From the NCBI RefSeq assembly GCF_030692605.1, contig NZ_JAUYUD010000077.1, positions 1 to 42,824 of the forward strand: a stretch of 42,824 bases of DNA. Reading direction: 5' to 3'. This stretch comes from Lutibacter sp. Its GTDB lineage: Bacteria; Bacteroidota; Bacteroidia; Flavobacteriales; Flavobacteriaceae. This document shows positions 25,400-33,340 of this stretch, piece by piece. Both the position numbers and the translations under genes were made by a program. How positions within the stretch are numbered: the stretch's first letter is position 1; each line of letters opens with the position of its first letter. The notes below the pieces were generated by a model. That model saw nothing but the letters and a program-made list of their open reading frames with translations, ran no database searches and was not told the origin of the DNA.

Positions 25400-26137
25400 A
25401 TGAGTAGAATTACAGAAGTCATTAAACATTTAATCATTATTAATGTTCTGTTATTTATCGCTCCACAATTATTGGATTTTGATTTACAAAGTTTATTTGC
25501 ACTTCATTTTCCTGAAAATCCTCAGTTTGGCTTTTGGCAATTTCTGACACATATGTTTATGCATAGTCAAGATTCCTTTATGCATATATTGTTCAATATG
25601 TATGCTTTATGGGCATTTGGTACGCCATTGGAGCAAATGTGGGGACGAAATAAGTTTATTTTCTTCTACTTTTCAGCAGGATTAGGAGCTGGAGCCGTTT
25701 ATACGTTGGTAAACTATTATCAATTCAATGGGGTTTATGACCAATTAATTGCATTGGGAATCTCACCTACAGAAATTCAAAACATTCTCGATACAGGCAG
25801 TTATAATACCCAAATTCTTCAATCTATTTCAGGCGAAAAATTAACCGAATTTTATGCCACATATCACACTCCAGCAGTTGGAGCTTCTGGTGCAGTTTAC
25901 GGAATTTTAGTTGCCTTTGGTATGGCATTTCCCAACGCTAAATTGGCATTGATTTTTTTACCAATTCCAATAGCTGCAAAGTATTTTATCCCTGTTATTA
26001 TTTTAGGTGATTTATTTTTTGGAGTAACAAATTATTCTATTGGTAATGTGGCACATTTTGCTCATATTGGAGGCGCATTAATCGGATTTATTATTGCTTG
26101 GTATTGGAAACAAAATCAATTTAAACGCTGGAATTAA
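25400..26137 (+). CDS. Rhomboid intramembrane serine protease (first of two)
   Basis: A 245-residue, six-helix membrane protease. The catalytic dyad is S163 in VGASGAVYGILVAFG and H222 in NVAHFAHIGGALIGF; the oxyanion-side HILFNMYALW (62-71) is also present. A soluble insert of about 45 residues (107-155) lies between helices, which is larger than in simple rhomboids. Rhomboids cleave membrane-spanning substrates within the bilayer. The stop codon is immediately followed by the ATG of the second rhomboid, so the two are co-translated. Substrate unknown. Confidence 0.92.
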   Translation: MSRITEVIKHLIIINVLLFIAPQLLDFDLQSLFALHFPENPQFGFWQFLTHMFMHSQDSFMHILFNMYALWAFGTPLEQMWGRNKFIFFYFSAGLGAGAVYTLVNYYQFNGVYDQLIALGISPTEIQNILDTGSYNTQILQSISGEKLTEFYATYHTPAVGASGAVYGILVAFGMAFPNAKLALIFLPIPIAAKYFIPVIILGDLFFGVTNYSIGNVAHFAHIGGALIGFIIAWYWKQNQFKRWN

Positions 26138-26968
26138 ATGAATTTACTATCAGAAATAAAACTAGCTTATGCAAAAGCATCTGTTGCTGAAAAAATTATA
26201 TATGTCACTATATTCTTTTATTTATGCACAGCACTTTTTACAAGTTTTATGGTAGATTGGTTTGCGTTACCATCACAACTTTCAGAAGTTATTTCGAAAC
26301 CTTGGACTATAATTAGCTACGTATTTATTCACGACAGGTTAATTCATGTTTTAAGTAACCTTATTGTATTATATTATATTGGAAACCTTTTTTTAGATTT
26401 TTACAGTGAAAAAACATTTATCAATTTTTACTTTTTAGGCACTTTATTTGGTGGAATTGCATTTTTATTAGTGTATTATTTAACCGATAAAATAGGAATC
26501 CCTTTGGGTGGTGCATCTGCCGCAGTAACCGCTATTTTTGTTGGAATAGCAACAAAGTTACCACGTTATGCAATTCAATTACGACTTATAGGAAGTGTTC
26601 AATTATGGGTTTTAGCAGCTATTTGGGTGGGATTAAGTCTTATTCAATTAACAAATCAAAACAACGGAGGTGCAATCGCTCATACTGCAGGTGCATTATT
26701 TGGTTTTATTTATGTTAAACAATTAGAAAAGGGAAATGATATTGGAAAATGGTTTGAATATTTTGTTGACTATTTTTTAAATTTTACTTCAAAAAGTAAA
26801 AAAAGTCCTTTAAAAACTGTTCATAGAAGTCATAAAAAAAGTGATAAAGAAGAAGTTTCTAAAACCAAACAGCGTAAAATAAACGACATCCTAGATAAAA
26901 TCAGTAAATCTGGTTACGAAAGTTTGTCGCAAGAAGAAAAAGATTTTTTATTTCGATCAGGAAAATAA
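26138..26968 (+). CDS. Rhomboid intramembrane serine protease (second of two)
   Basis: A 276-residue rhomboid with the dyad S127 in PLGGASAAVTAIFVG and H182 in GGAIAHTAGALFGFIY. The fingerprint is weaker than in the first copy: GASAAV replaces GASGAV, and the usual HILFNM segment is HVLSNLIV. The C-terminal cytoplasmic tail (about 205-276) is lysine-rich and ends KINDILDKISKSGYESLSQE plus EKDFLFRSGK, a tail found in many Bacteroidota rhomboids. It directly abuts the first rhomboid and precedes the nuclease/phosphatase gene by six bases. Confidence 0.9.
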   Translation: MNLLSEIKLAYAKASVAEKIIYVTIFFYLCTALFTSFMVDWFALPSQLSEVISKPWTIISYVFIHDRLIHVLSNLIVLYYIGNLFLDFYSEKTFINFYFLGTLFGGIAFLLVYYLTDKIGIPLGGASAAVTAIFVGIATKLPRYAIQLRLIGSVQLWVLAAIWVGLSLIQLTNQNNGGAIAHTAGALFGFIYVKQLEKGNDIGKWFEYFVDYFLNFTSKSKKSPLKTVHRSHKKSDKEEVSKTKQRKINDILDKISKSGYESLSQEEKDFLFRSGK

Positions 26969-26974
26969 TAGCCA

Positions 26975-27997
26975 ATGAAAAAGTTATCGGCATTTGATAA
27001 ATTTGTGTTTATTTTAAATTCGATTATTGCCTCAATATTGCTATTCTCATTTTTGAGCTATTTTATTTCTCCAAATAGCGTTCCGTTTATTTCAGTAATA
27101 AGTTTATTTATTCCTTTTTTAATTTTGATAAACCTCTTATTTATAACATATTGGTTATTAAAACTAAAACGACAATTTTTAATTTCAACCCTTATCCTAA
27201 TTATTGGTTTTTCGTATGTTTCCAAATTTTATAAGTTTCAAGAAAAAAAAGTTTTACAAAATTCTGATTTAAAAGTAATGAGTTATAACGTTAGAATGTT
27301 TAACGTTTATAAGTGGATTGAAGAAGAAAATGTAGACCTAAAAATATTTGATTTTATAAAAAAAACAAATCCAGATATTTTATGTCTTCAAGATTTTAAC
27401 CCAGAGACAAAACTTGGATTTTCATTCCCATACAGTTTAATAACTCCAAGTAAGAAAAATAGCAATTTTGGCCATGCCATTTTTTCAAAATATAAAATAA
27501 TTAATTCTGGCTCTTTAAATTTCACTAATAGTAACAATAATGCTCAATTTATTGATATCATTAGAAATAATGATACGCTTCGTGTTTACAACGTTCATTT
27601 AGAATCACTTCGAATAAATCCTGCTAAAGAAAAATTTGATCAAGAAAATTCAGGAAGGCTTAAAATTAGATTAGAAAATTCGTTTAAGAAACAAACCAAC
27701 CAAGCTAATTTAATAATTAAACATCAGGAAAATTTGACTTTTAAGTCCATCATCTGTGGTGATTTTAATAATACTGCATTTTCTTGGGTTTATAGTAAAA
27801 TAAAATCTGATAAAAATGATGCATTTGAAGTGGCTGGAAAAGGCTTTGGGAAAACATACGATTATGGTTTTCCGTTTAGAATTGATTTTATTTTAACAGA
27901 TAAAAGTATCGAAATTAATAATTTCGAAACGTATGATGTTAAATATTCTGACCACTACCCTATTATGGCACGTTTAAACTTGAATGATCAAGATTAA
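26975..27997 (+). CDS. Membrane-anchored endonuclease/exonuclease/phosphatase-family protein
   Basis: A 340-residue product with about three N-terminal membrane helices (12-33, 40-60, 66-82) and a C-terminal EEP domain. The EEP motifs are VMSYNVRMFN, DILCLQDFNPE, the active site ICGDFNNTAFSWVY and YSDHYPIMARL. The metal-binding glutamate normally found in LQE is an aspartate here (LQD). EEP proteins hydrolyse phosphodiester bonds in DNA, RNA or phospholipids; the membrane anchor puts the catalytic domain near the membrane but the substrate cannot be told. It is the last gene of the mutL-rhomboid run. Confidence 0.85.
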   Translation: MKKLSAFDKFVFILNSIIASILLFSFLSYFISPNSVPFISVISLFIPFLILINLLFITYWLLKLKRQFLISTLILIIGFSYVSKFYKFQEKKVLQNSDLKVMSYNVRMFNVYKWIEEENVDLKIFDFIKKTNPDILCLQDFNPETKLGFSFPYSLITPSKKNSNFGHAIFSKYKIINSGSLNFTNSNNNAQFIDIIRNNDTLRVYNVHLESLRINPAKEKFDQENSGRLKIRLENSFKKQTNQANLIIKHQENLTFKSIICGDFNNTAFSWVYSKIKSDKNDAFEVAGKGFGKTYDYGFPFRIDFILTDKSIEINNFETYDVKYSDHYPIMARLNLNDQD

Positions 27998-28038
27998 AAA
28001 ATAAATTCAATATTCACTTTACTTTTGATTCGTAAGTT

Positions 28039-28365
28039 TTAATCGCTTTCTTTTTTAAAACCATACTCGCGCACCACTTTACAAATTCTTACATGATACG
28101 ATTCATACCATATTTCGGTGCCTTTTTCTCTTGCAATTGTATGTTCAATATTATTTTTCCAATTTAAAATAGCCCCTAAACTATCCCAATAAGAAACTGT
28201 AATTCCAAGTTCTTCTCTAGCCGACTCAATACCTAAATAACCTTCTTGTAATTTGGCTAATTCTTCCATTCTTTTAGCAGTTTCAAGGTAGTTATTGGTA
28301 TTATTTGTTCTAATTGAAGTAAATATTACAGCGTAATATGGCGGTTTGGGTGTTTTTGCTATCAT
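28039..28365 (-). CDS. Antibiotic biosynthesis monooxygenase (ABM) domain protein
   Basis: A 108-residue dimeric alpha/beta barrel-type protein. The motif YYAVIFTSIRTNNTNNYLETAKRMEELAKLQEGYLGIESARE and the later SYWDSLGAILNWKNNIEHTIAREKG and WYESYHVRICKV fit the ABM family. Members act as monooxygenases or as small stress proteins without known cofactor. The name does not imply antibiotic synthesis here. It shares an ATGA overlap with the acetyltransferase gene upstream, so they are co-translated. Confidence 0.85.
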   Translation of the reverse strand: MIAKTPKPPYYAVIFTSIRTNNTNNYLETAKRMEELAKLQEGYLGIESAREELGITVSYWDSLGAILNWKNNIEHTIAREKGTEIWYESYHVRICKVVREYGFKKESD

Positions 28366-28868
28366 AATTCTAAAATAAATTTTTGTTCGGGTAATTTCAA
28401 ATCCTCACTTATAAAATTTTCAACACATTTAAATTTAGCATTTTCAAAAATTTTTATAGAGGCTAAATTTTTAAATACAGAATTGGCTATCAATGTCTTA
28501 TAATCGTTTAACTTGCAGTAATTTATCAACCCATTAACTATTTCTGTCCCAAATTTTTTATTCCAATATTTTTCCAATAAACGAAAACCAATTTCAGCAT
28601 CGTTGTTTTCTTCTTTTATTATAGCAACTGTTCCTATAAAATCTGTACTCGGTTTTAATTGAATAGCATAAACCCAGAAATTATTCATTGGTAGATTATA
28701 AAATTTAATAAGTTTCAATAACTCCATTTCATTTTCTTTCAATGTTTTTATATTTCCAGTAGTATATCGCATCACGTTACTATTACTTTGCATTTCATGC
28801 AAGCCTTTAAGGTCAGAAAGTTTTAATTTTCTAACTATTAAACGTTCAGTTTCAAAAATTAGTTGCAC
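28362..28868 (-). CDS. GNAT-family N-acetyltransferase (RimJ/RimL-like)
   Basis: A 165-168 residue acetyltransferase. ETERLIVRKLKLSDLKGL opens the fold; GTVAIIKEENNDAEIGFRL and KFGTEIVNGLINYCKL form the acetyl-CoA-binding core, and NLASIKIFENAKFKCVE ends it. The substrate is unknown. The start is unusual. A GTG at 28868 is in frame, but it overlaps a strong Shine-Dalgarno AGGAGG. An ATT codon at 28859, eight bases after AGGAGG, would be ideally spaced and would start the protein at FETERL. Strong Shine-Dalgarno sequences are rare in this phylum. Cotranscribed with the ABM gene. Confidence 0.82.
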   Translation of the reverse strand: MQLIFETERLIVRKLKLSDLKGLHEMQSNSNVMRYTTGNIKTLKENEMELLKLIKFYNLPMNNFWVYAIQLKPSTDFIGTVAIIKEENNDAEIGFRLLEKYWNKKFGTEIVNGLINYCKLNDYKTLIANSVFKNLASIKIFENAKFKCVENFISEDLKLPEQKFILEL

Positions 28869-28893
28869 CTCCTATAGTATTATAATATTATTG

Positions 28894-28901
28894 TAAATTT
28901 G
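28894..28901 (+). promoter_or_regulatory. TAnnTTTG box (TAAATTTG) upstream of mtaB
   Basis: The box lies 20 bases before the mtaB ATG in the 53-base divergent gap. No TTG is present 19 bases upstream. Confidence 0.45.
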
Positions 28902-28921
28902 CACCCGATAAATGTACGAGA

Positions 28922-30259
28922 ATGACCGCACAAAAAAAAGTAGCATTTTATACACTTGGCTGTAAATTAAATTTTTCAGAAACATCTACCATTGCTAGAA
29001 ATTTTCAAGCAGATGGTTTTGAGCGCGTTGAATTTACCAAAAAAGCAGATATTTATGTTATAAATACGTGTTCAGTAACTGATAATGCAGACAAACGTTT
29101 TAAATCGATTGTAAAGTCGGCCTTAAAACAGAACGAAAATGCTTTTTTAATTGCCATAGGGTGCTATGCCCAGTTAAAACCTGATGAATTAGCTGCTGTA
29201 GATGGTGTTGATTTAGTTTTAGGAGCAACCGAAAAATTTAAAGTTACAGATTATTTAAACGACCTTTCAAAAAATGAAATGGGAGAAGTACATTCATGTG
29301 AAATTGAAGAAGCTGATTTTTATGTTGGTTCTTATTCTATTGGAGACAGAACCAGAGCATTTTTAAAGGTTCAAGATGGATGCGATTATAAATGCACCTA
29401 TTGTACAATTCCGTTGGCTCGAGGAATTTCACGAAGTGATGCATTGGAAAATGTACTAAAAAATGCTCAAGAAATTTCTGAAAAAGGAATTAAAGAAATT
29501 GTGCTAACCGGTGTAAATATTGGTGATTATGGAAAAGGTGAATTTGGTAATAAAAAGCACGAACATACATTTTTAGATTTAGTTAAAGCTTTAGATGTGG
29601 TTGATGGTATAGACCGAATTCGAATTTCTTCTATTGAGCCCAATTTGTTAACCAATGAAACCATACAATATGTTGCAAAATCTAAAAGTTTTGTTCCTCA
29701 TTTTCATATCCCATTGCAAAGTGGCTCCAATGGATTACTAAAACTAATGAAACGAAGATATGTTCGTGAAGTTTATGATGATAGAGTTGCATCAATTAAA
29801 AAAGAAATGCCAAATTCATGTATCGGTGTCGATGTAATTGTAGGTTTTCCTGGAGAGACGGATGCGCTATTTTTAGAAACATATAATTATTTAAATGATT
29901 TAGACATTTCTTATTTACATGTTTTCACATATTCTGAAAGACCTAATACCGAAGCAGTTGAAATGGAAGGAGTTGTACCATTAAAAATCAGGAACAAAAG
30001 AAGTAAAATGCTACGTGGACTTTCAGCTAAAAAAAGAAGAGCATTTTATGAAAGTCAACTTAAAAATGAATTAATTGTTCTTTTTGAAAGCGAAAATAAA
30101 GAAGGTTTTATATATGGATTTACCGAAAATTACGTGAAAGTAAAAACACCTTGGAATCCTGAATTAGTGAATACTTTACATCGCATAAAATTAACTAAAA
30201 TTGATGAAGATGGTTTTGTTCGTTTTGATTGGATAAATGTTCCAGCCTTTATTTCTTAA
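28922..30259 (+). CDS. mtaB: tRNA t6A37 methylthiotransferase MtaB
   Basis: A radical SAM enzyme that converts t6A37 of tRNAs to ms2t6A. The 445-residue product has the N-terminal UPF0004 domain with cluster cysteines C14 (TLGCKLNFSE), C50 (NTCSVTD) and C81 (GCYAQ), the radical SAM CDYKCTYC with C154, C158 and C161, and a C-terminal TRAM-like region. The opening LGCKLNFSE favours MtaB over MiaB or RimO. It acts on the t6A whose precursor is made by the Sua5 protein encoded at 41501-42460. It is divergent from the acetyltransferase gene. Confidence 0.93.
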   Translation: MTAQKKVAFYTLGCKLNFSETSTIARNFQADGFERVEFTKKADIYVINTCSVTDNADKRFKSIVKSALKQNENAFLIAIGCYAQLKPDELAAVDGVDLVLGATEKFKVTDYLNDLSKNEMGEVHSCEIEEADFYVGSYSIGDRTRAFLKVQDGCDYKCTYCTIPLARGISRSDALENVLKNAQEISEKGIKEIVLTGVNIGDYGKGEFGNKKHEHTFLDLVKALDVVDGIDRIRISSIEPNLLTNETIQYVAKSKSFVPHFHIPLQSGSNGLLKLMKRRYVREVYDDRVASIKKEMPNSCIGVDVIVGFPGETDALFLETYNYLNDLDISYLHVFTYSERPNTEAVEMEGVVPLKIRNKRSKMLRGLSAKKRRAFYESQLKNELIVLFESENKEGFIYGFTENYVKVKTPWNPELVNTLHRIKLTKIDEDGFVRFDWINVPAFIS

Positions 30260-30299
30260 CATTAATTATCAAATAATTAAATAAAATATTCTTACTGAA

Positions 30300-30950
30300 A
30301 TGATTCCAGAAACCGATTTATATACGTTTGCCCTACTTATTTTTACATCGTTTTTTACGATTATTAATCCGTTAGGTACCATGCCTATATTTATGACCAT
30401 GACCGCTTCTTTAAGTAAACAGCGTCGTAAGCAAACAGCTAAAAAAGCAACTATTGTCGCATTTTTTACCATAATTGCCTTTGCTTTTTCAGGTCAAATT
30501 TTATTTAACTTTTTTGGAATTTCTGTCAATAGTTTTAGAATAGTTGGAGGCGTTATTTTCTTTACTATGGGTTGGGATATGCTGCAAGCACGGTTAGGAT
30601 CTTTTAAACATAGTGATGATGAAGAAAAAATTGATGCCTATGTTGAAGACATTTCAATTACACCCTTGGCAATTCCTATGATTTGTGGACCTGGAGCTAT
30701 AACTAACGCAATTATTTTAATGGAAGATGCTGCCAAAATCTCTCAAAAAATAGTATTAATTGCTGTCATAGCATTTATTTTACTATTAACCTATTTAATA
30801 TTGATAGGTGCCAGTAAAATAACTGAAAAATTAGGTTCTACTGGTAATAAAGTTATGATGAGATTGATGGGGTTAATAGTAATGGTAATTGCTGTAGAAT
30901 TTTTCTTTAGCGGTTTAAAACCGATTGTAATTGAAATTTTAAAAAGCTAA
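30300..30950 (+). CDS. MarC-family integral membrane protein
   Basis: A 216-residue protein with six membrane helices. The MarC fingerprint is FFTIINPLGTMPIFMTMTASLS near the start and ITPLAIPMICGPGAITNAIILM around 120-141. E. coli MarC was once linked to multiple antibiotic resistance, but that link was not upheld, and the transport role is unknown. It starts 40 bases after mtaB and overlaps the hydrolase gene by one base (TAATG). Confidence 0.9.
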   Translation: MIPETDLYTFALLIFTSFFTIINPLGTMPIFMTMTASLSKQRRKQTAKKATIVAFFTIIAFAFSGQILFNFFGISVNSFRIVGGVIFFTMGWDMLQARLGSFKHSDDEEKIDAYVEDISITPLAIPMICGPGAITNAIILMEDAAKISQKIVLIAVIAFILLLTYLILIGASKITEKLGSTGNKVMMRLMGLIVMVIAVEFFFSGLKPIVIEILKS

Positions 30951-31612
30951 TGACTTTTAAAAAACATATTTATTTTGTGCCAGGTATGGCAGCAAATTCA
31001 AAAATTTTTGATTATTTAAATTTACCTTCAAGTTTGTATGAACTTCATTTTTTAGAATGGTTAATTCCTACATCAAAAAATGAAACTCTAGAAAGTTATG
31101 CTCAAAGAATGGCGTTATTGGTAACTCATAAAAATGCAGTTTTAATTGGAGTTTCTTTAGGGGGAATTATGGTCCAGGAGATGAGTGTCTTTTTAAATCC
31201 TGAAAAAATAATTATAATTTCTAGCATTAAACACCCGTCAGAACTTCCAAAGCGATTACTTTTCTTTAAAAAAACAAAATTATATTGGCTTTTTCCAACA
31301 AAATTGGTGACGCATTTAGAAAAGTTAATTCCATTTATATTTATTCCAATACTAAAGAAAAGAGTAACACTTTATCAGCGTTATTTTGCAATTAAAAATG
31401 AAATTTATATAAACTGGGCCATACATCAAGCTCTAAATTGGAATCCAACAAGAGCCATTCAAAATATTGCCCATATTCAAGGTACACGAGATCATATATT
31501 TCCAAGTAACTATGTAAAAAATCCAATCCTGATTTCTAAAGGAACTCATATTATGATTTTAACCAAAGCCAAGGAAATTAGTGCAATAATTACCAATTTA
31601 ATAAATTGTTAA
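30950..31612 (+). CDS. Alpha/beta hydrolase
   Basis: A 220-residue alpha/beta hydrolase-fold protein. It opens KHIYFVPGMAANSKIFDYL (oxyanion region), has the nucleophile elbow IGVSLGG with S at about 71, an acid in HIQGTRDHIFP and a histidine in SKGTHIMIL. The triad appears complete, so it is probably an esterase or lipase-like enzyme. The core between elbow and acid is a basic, lysine-rich lid. The start overlaps the MarC stop, indicating co-translation. Substrate unknown. Confidence 0.8.
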   Translation: MTFKKHIYFVPGMAANSKIFDYLNLPSSLYELHFLEWLIPTSKNETLESYAQRMALLVTHKNAVLIGVSLGGIMVQEMSVFLNPEKIIIISSIKHPSELPKRLLFFKKTKLYWLFPTKLVTHLEKLIPFIFIPILKKRVTLYQRYFAIKNEIYINWAIHQALNWNPTRAIQNIAHIQGTRDHIFPSNYVKNPILISKGTHIMILTKAKEISAIITNLINC

Positions 31613-31674
31613 AAAAAGAATTCGGTATCTTCACCTAATTTTTTATTTGTAATTTACCCTAAATTAGTCCGTTT

Positions 31675-32589
31675 ATGAAAACTTCAACAAAAATTATAGG
31701 CATTATTTCATTACTTTTTATAAGTTCATTATTCATTTTTTCATCAAAAAAAGATGATGTTACGCTTACTAATGAAAAAAATACAAGTGAAACATATCAA
31801 ATAAAAGCGCTTAAAATTCCAACAAATTTAAATTTTGCAGGAGAACGGGTACCAACTGAAGATGAAGATGTAAAAGAAAGAATTGATAGAGAGCTACTTG
31901 TAAATACCTACTGGCAATCAAATACCATTCTGTTAATTAAACGAGCAAATAAATATTTTCCAATTATAGAACCCATTTTGAAAAAAAATGGAATTCCCGA
32001 TGATGTTAAATATATAGCATTGATAGAAAGCGGATTACAAAATGTGACTTCTCCAGCAGGTGCTAGAGGTTTTTGGCAAATTATGAAAGCTACCGCTCAG
32101 GAGAATGGATTAGAGGTAAACGATAATGTAGATGAACGCTATCATGTTGAAAAATCTACTGAGGTAGCCTGTAATTATTTAAACAAAGCGTATAAAAAAT
32201 TTGGAAATTGGACCTTAGCAGCTGCATCTTATAACGCCGGTATGAGTGGAATTTCAAAAAAACAGGAAGAGCAACTAGTTTCTAATTATTACGATTTGTT
32301 ATTAACTGAAGAGACCAAAAGATACATCTTAAGAATTGTTGCAATTAAAGAAATAGTGTCAAATCCTGAAAAATATGGTTATATTTATGATCAAGACGAT
32401 TTATATAATTTACCACCAACTAAAACAATTAAGGTAGATTCAACCATTACCAACCTTGCGAAATTCTCAAAAGATTTAGGGATTAACTATAAAATTATAA
32501 AAGAGCATAATCCCTGGCTACGTGAAAATAAATTAAATAATACATCGAAAAAAGAATATCAAATAAAAATTCCAAACAATACCAAATGA
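31675..32589 (+). CDS. Lytic transglycosylase (MltD-like) with C-terminal tail
   Basis: A 304-residue murein-cleaving enzyme. A membrane-spanning signal or anchor lies at 7-23. The transglycosylase SLT domain spans about 95-225 with the catalytic glutamate E118 in YIALIESGLQNVTSPAGARG, FWQIMKATA and AAASYNAGM. The C-terminal 60 residues (LAKFSKDLGINYKIIKEHNPWLRENK) look like a degenerate LysM motif for peptidoglycan binding. It overlaps the TauE-type gene by four bases. Envelope turnover is its likely role. Confidence 0.88.
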   Translation: MKTSTKIIGIISLLFISSLFIFSSKKDDVTLTNEKNTSETYQIKALKIPTNLNFAGERVPTEDEDVKERIDRELLVNTYWQSNTILLIKRANKYFPIIEPILKKNGIPDDVKYIALIESGLQNVTSPAGARGFWQIMKATAQENGLEVNDNVDERYHVEKSTEVACNYLNKAYKKFGNWTLAAASYNAGMSGISKKQEEQLVSNYYDLLLTEETKRYILRIVAIKEIVSNPEKYGYIYDQDDLYNLPPTKTIKVDSTITNLAKFSKDLGINYKIIKEHNPWLRENKLNNTSKKEYQIKIPNNTK

Positions 32590-32972
32590 AAATGACAGTA
32601 TCAACTTTTCTTATTTTAGCCTTAATTGGTGTATTAGCGGGCCTTATAAGTGGTTTAGTTGGCGTTGGAGGTGGAATAATTATGGTGCCTTTGTTTATTC
32701 TTTTTTTAGGAATTTCCCAACATAACGCACAAGGATTAAGCTTAGCTGTTATGTTGCCTCCTGTAACTTTTTTGGCTGTTTATAATTATCATACCGCTGG
32801 TTCTGGCGGTAATATTGATTGGAGAATTGCTTTAACAGTTGCTTTATTATTTATGATTGGTGGTTTTGTTGGTTCTAAAATTGCATTGCAAATTGATCAA
32901 CGAATCTTAAAAAAGGTTTTTGGTGTAATGATGTTGTTGGTGGCTCTAAAATTAATTTTTTCTACTAAATAA
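32586..32972 (+). CDS. Half-size TauE/SafE-type membrane transporter
   Basis: A 128-residue, four-helix protein. The TauE/SafE signature AGLISGLVGVGGGIIMVPLF (18-37) and a GFVGSKIALQID segment near the end match one repeat of the family, whose normal members are about 250 residues with two such repeats. It could work as a dimer; single-repeat forms are known in Bacteroidota. Sulfite, sulfonate or another anion is the usual cargo, but nothing here shows which. ATG codons at 32586 and 32592 are both possible. It overlaps the lytic transglycosylase gene by four bases. Confidence 0.82.
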   Translation: MKMTVSTFLILALIGVLAGLISGLVGVGGGIIMVPLFILFLGISQHNAQGLSLAVMLPPVTFLAVYNYHTAGSGGNIDWRIALTVALLFMIGGFVGSKIALQIDQRILKKVFGVMMLLVALKLIFSTK

Positions 32973-32976
32973 AACG

Positions 32977-33330
32977 CTACTTCCTAGTATCTTCCCAAAT
33001 CAAGGTTTTTTGAATACTTTCACTAAAGGTAGGACATTTTCCGTCGCCCATTCCTGAAAAACCACCATCCGGAGCACAAACTATTGTACAATTACGATCA
33101 TATAATACATTGTATTGGTCGCAACAATCGGCTGTAATATAGTAATAACTAGCTCCATCTACTTTCCATTCCCAAACTTGAGCAGGAGGATTTTGGACTT
33201 CAGCATTTTTTAATTGCTCTATTTTGGTTTTTATGCAGGAAGGAATTGTTGCCTCATCATCTGAAGAATCACATTCTAAAAATGCTGAAAACCAAGTTAT
33301 TAATAGGATACTACAAATAAAACTTTTCAT
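32977..33330 (-). CDS. DUF6970-like cysteine-rich secreted protein
   Basis: A 117-residue exported protein. The signal peptide is 1-19. A cysteine follows in FLECDSSDDE, as in a lipoprotein, but with glutamate before it rather than Gly, Ala or Ser, so lipidation is uncertain. The mature part has the family pattern SCIKTKIEQL, NPPAQVWEWKVDGASYYYIT, ADCCDQYNVLYD and CAPDGGFSGMGDGKCPTF, with many cysteines that suggest disulfides. I recognise this from flavobacterial proteins of unknown role. It lies ten bases after the nitronate monooxygenase gene and converges with the TauE-type gene four bases away. Confidence 0.72.
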   Translation of the reverse strand: MKSFICSILLITWFSAFLECDSSDDEATIPSCIKTKIEQLKNAEVQNPPAQVWEWKVDGASYYYITADCCDQYNVLYDRNCTIVCAPDGGFSGMGDGKCPTFSESIQKTLIWEDTRK

Positions 33331-33340
33331 ATTTTAAAAC

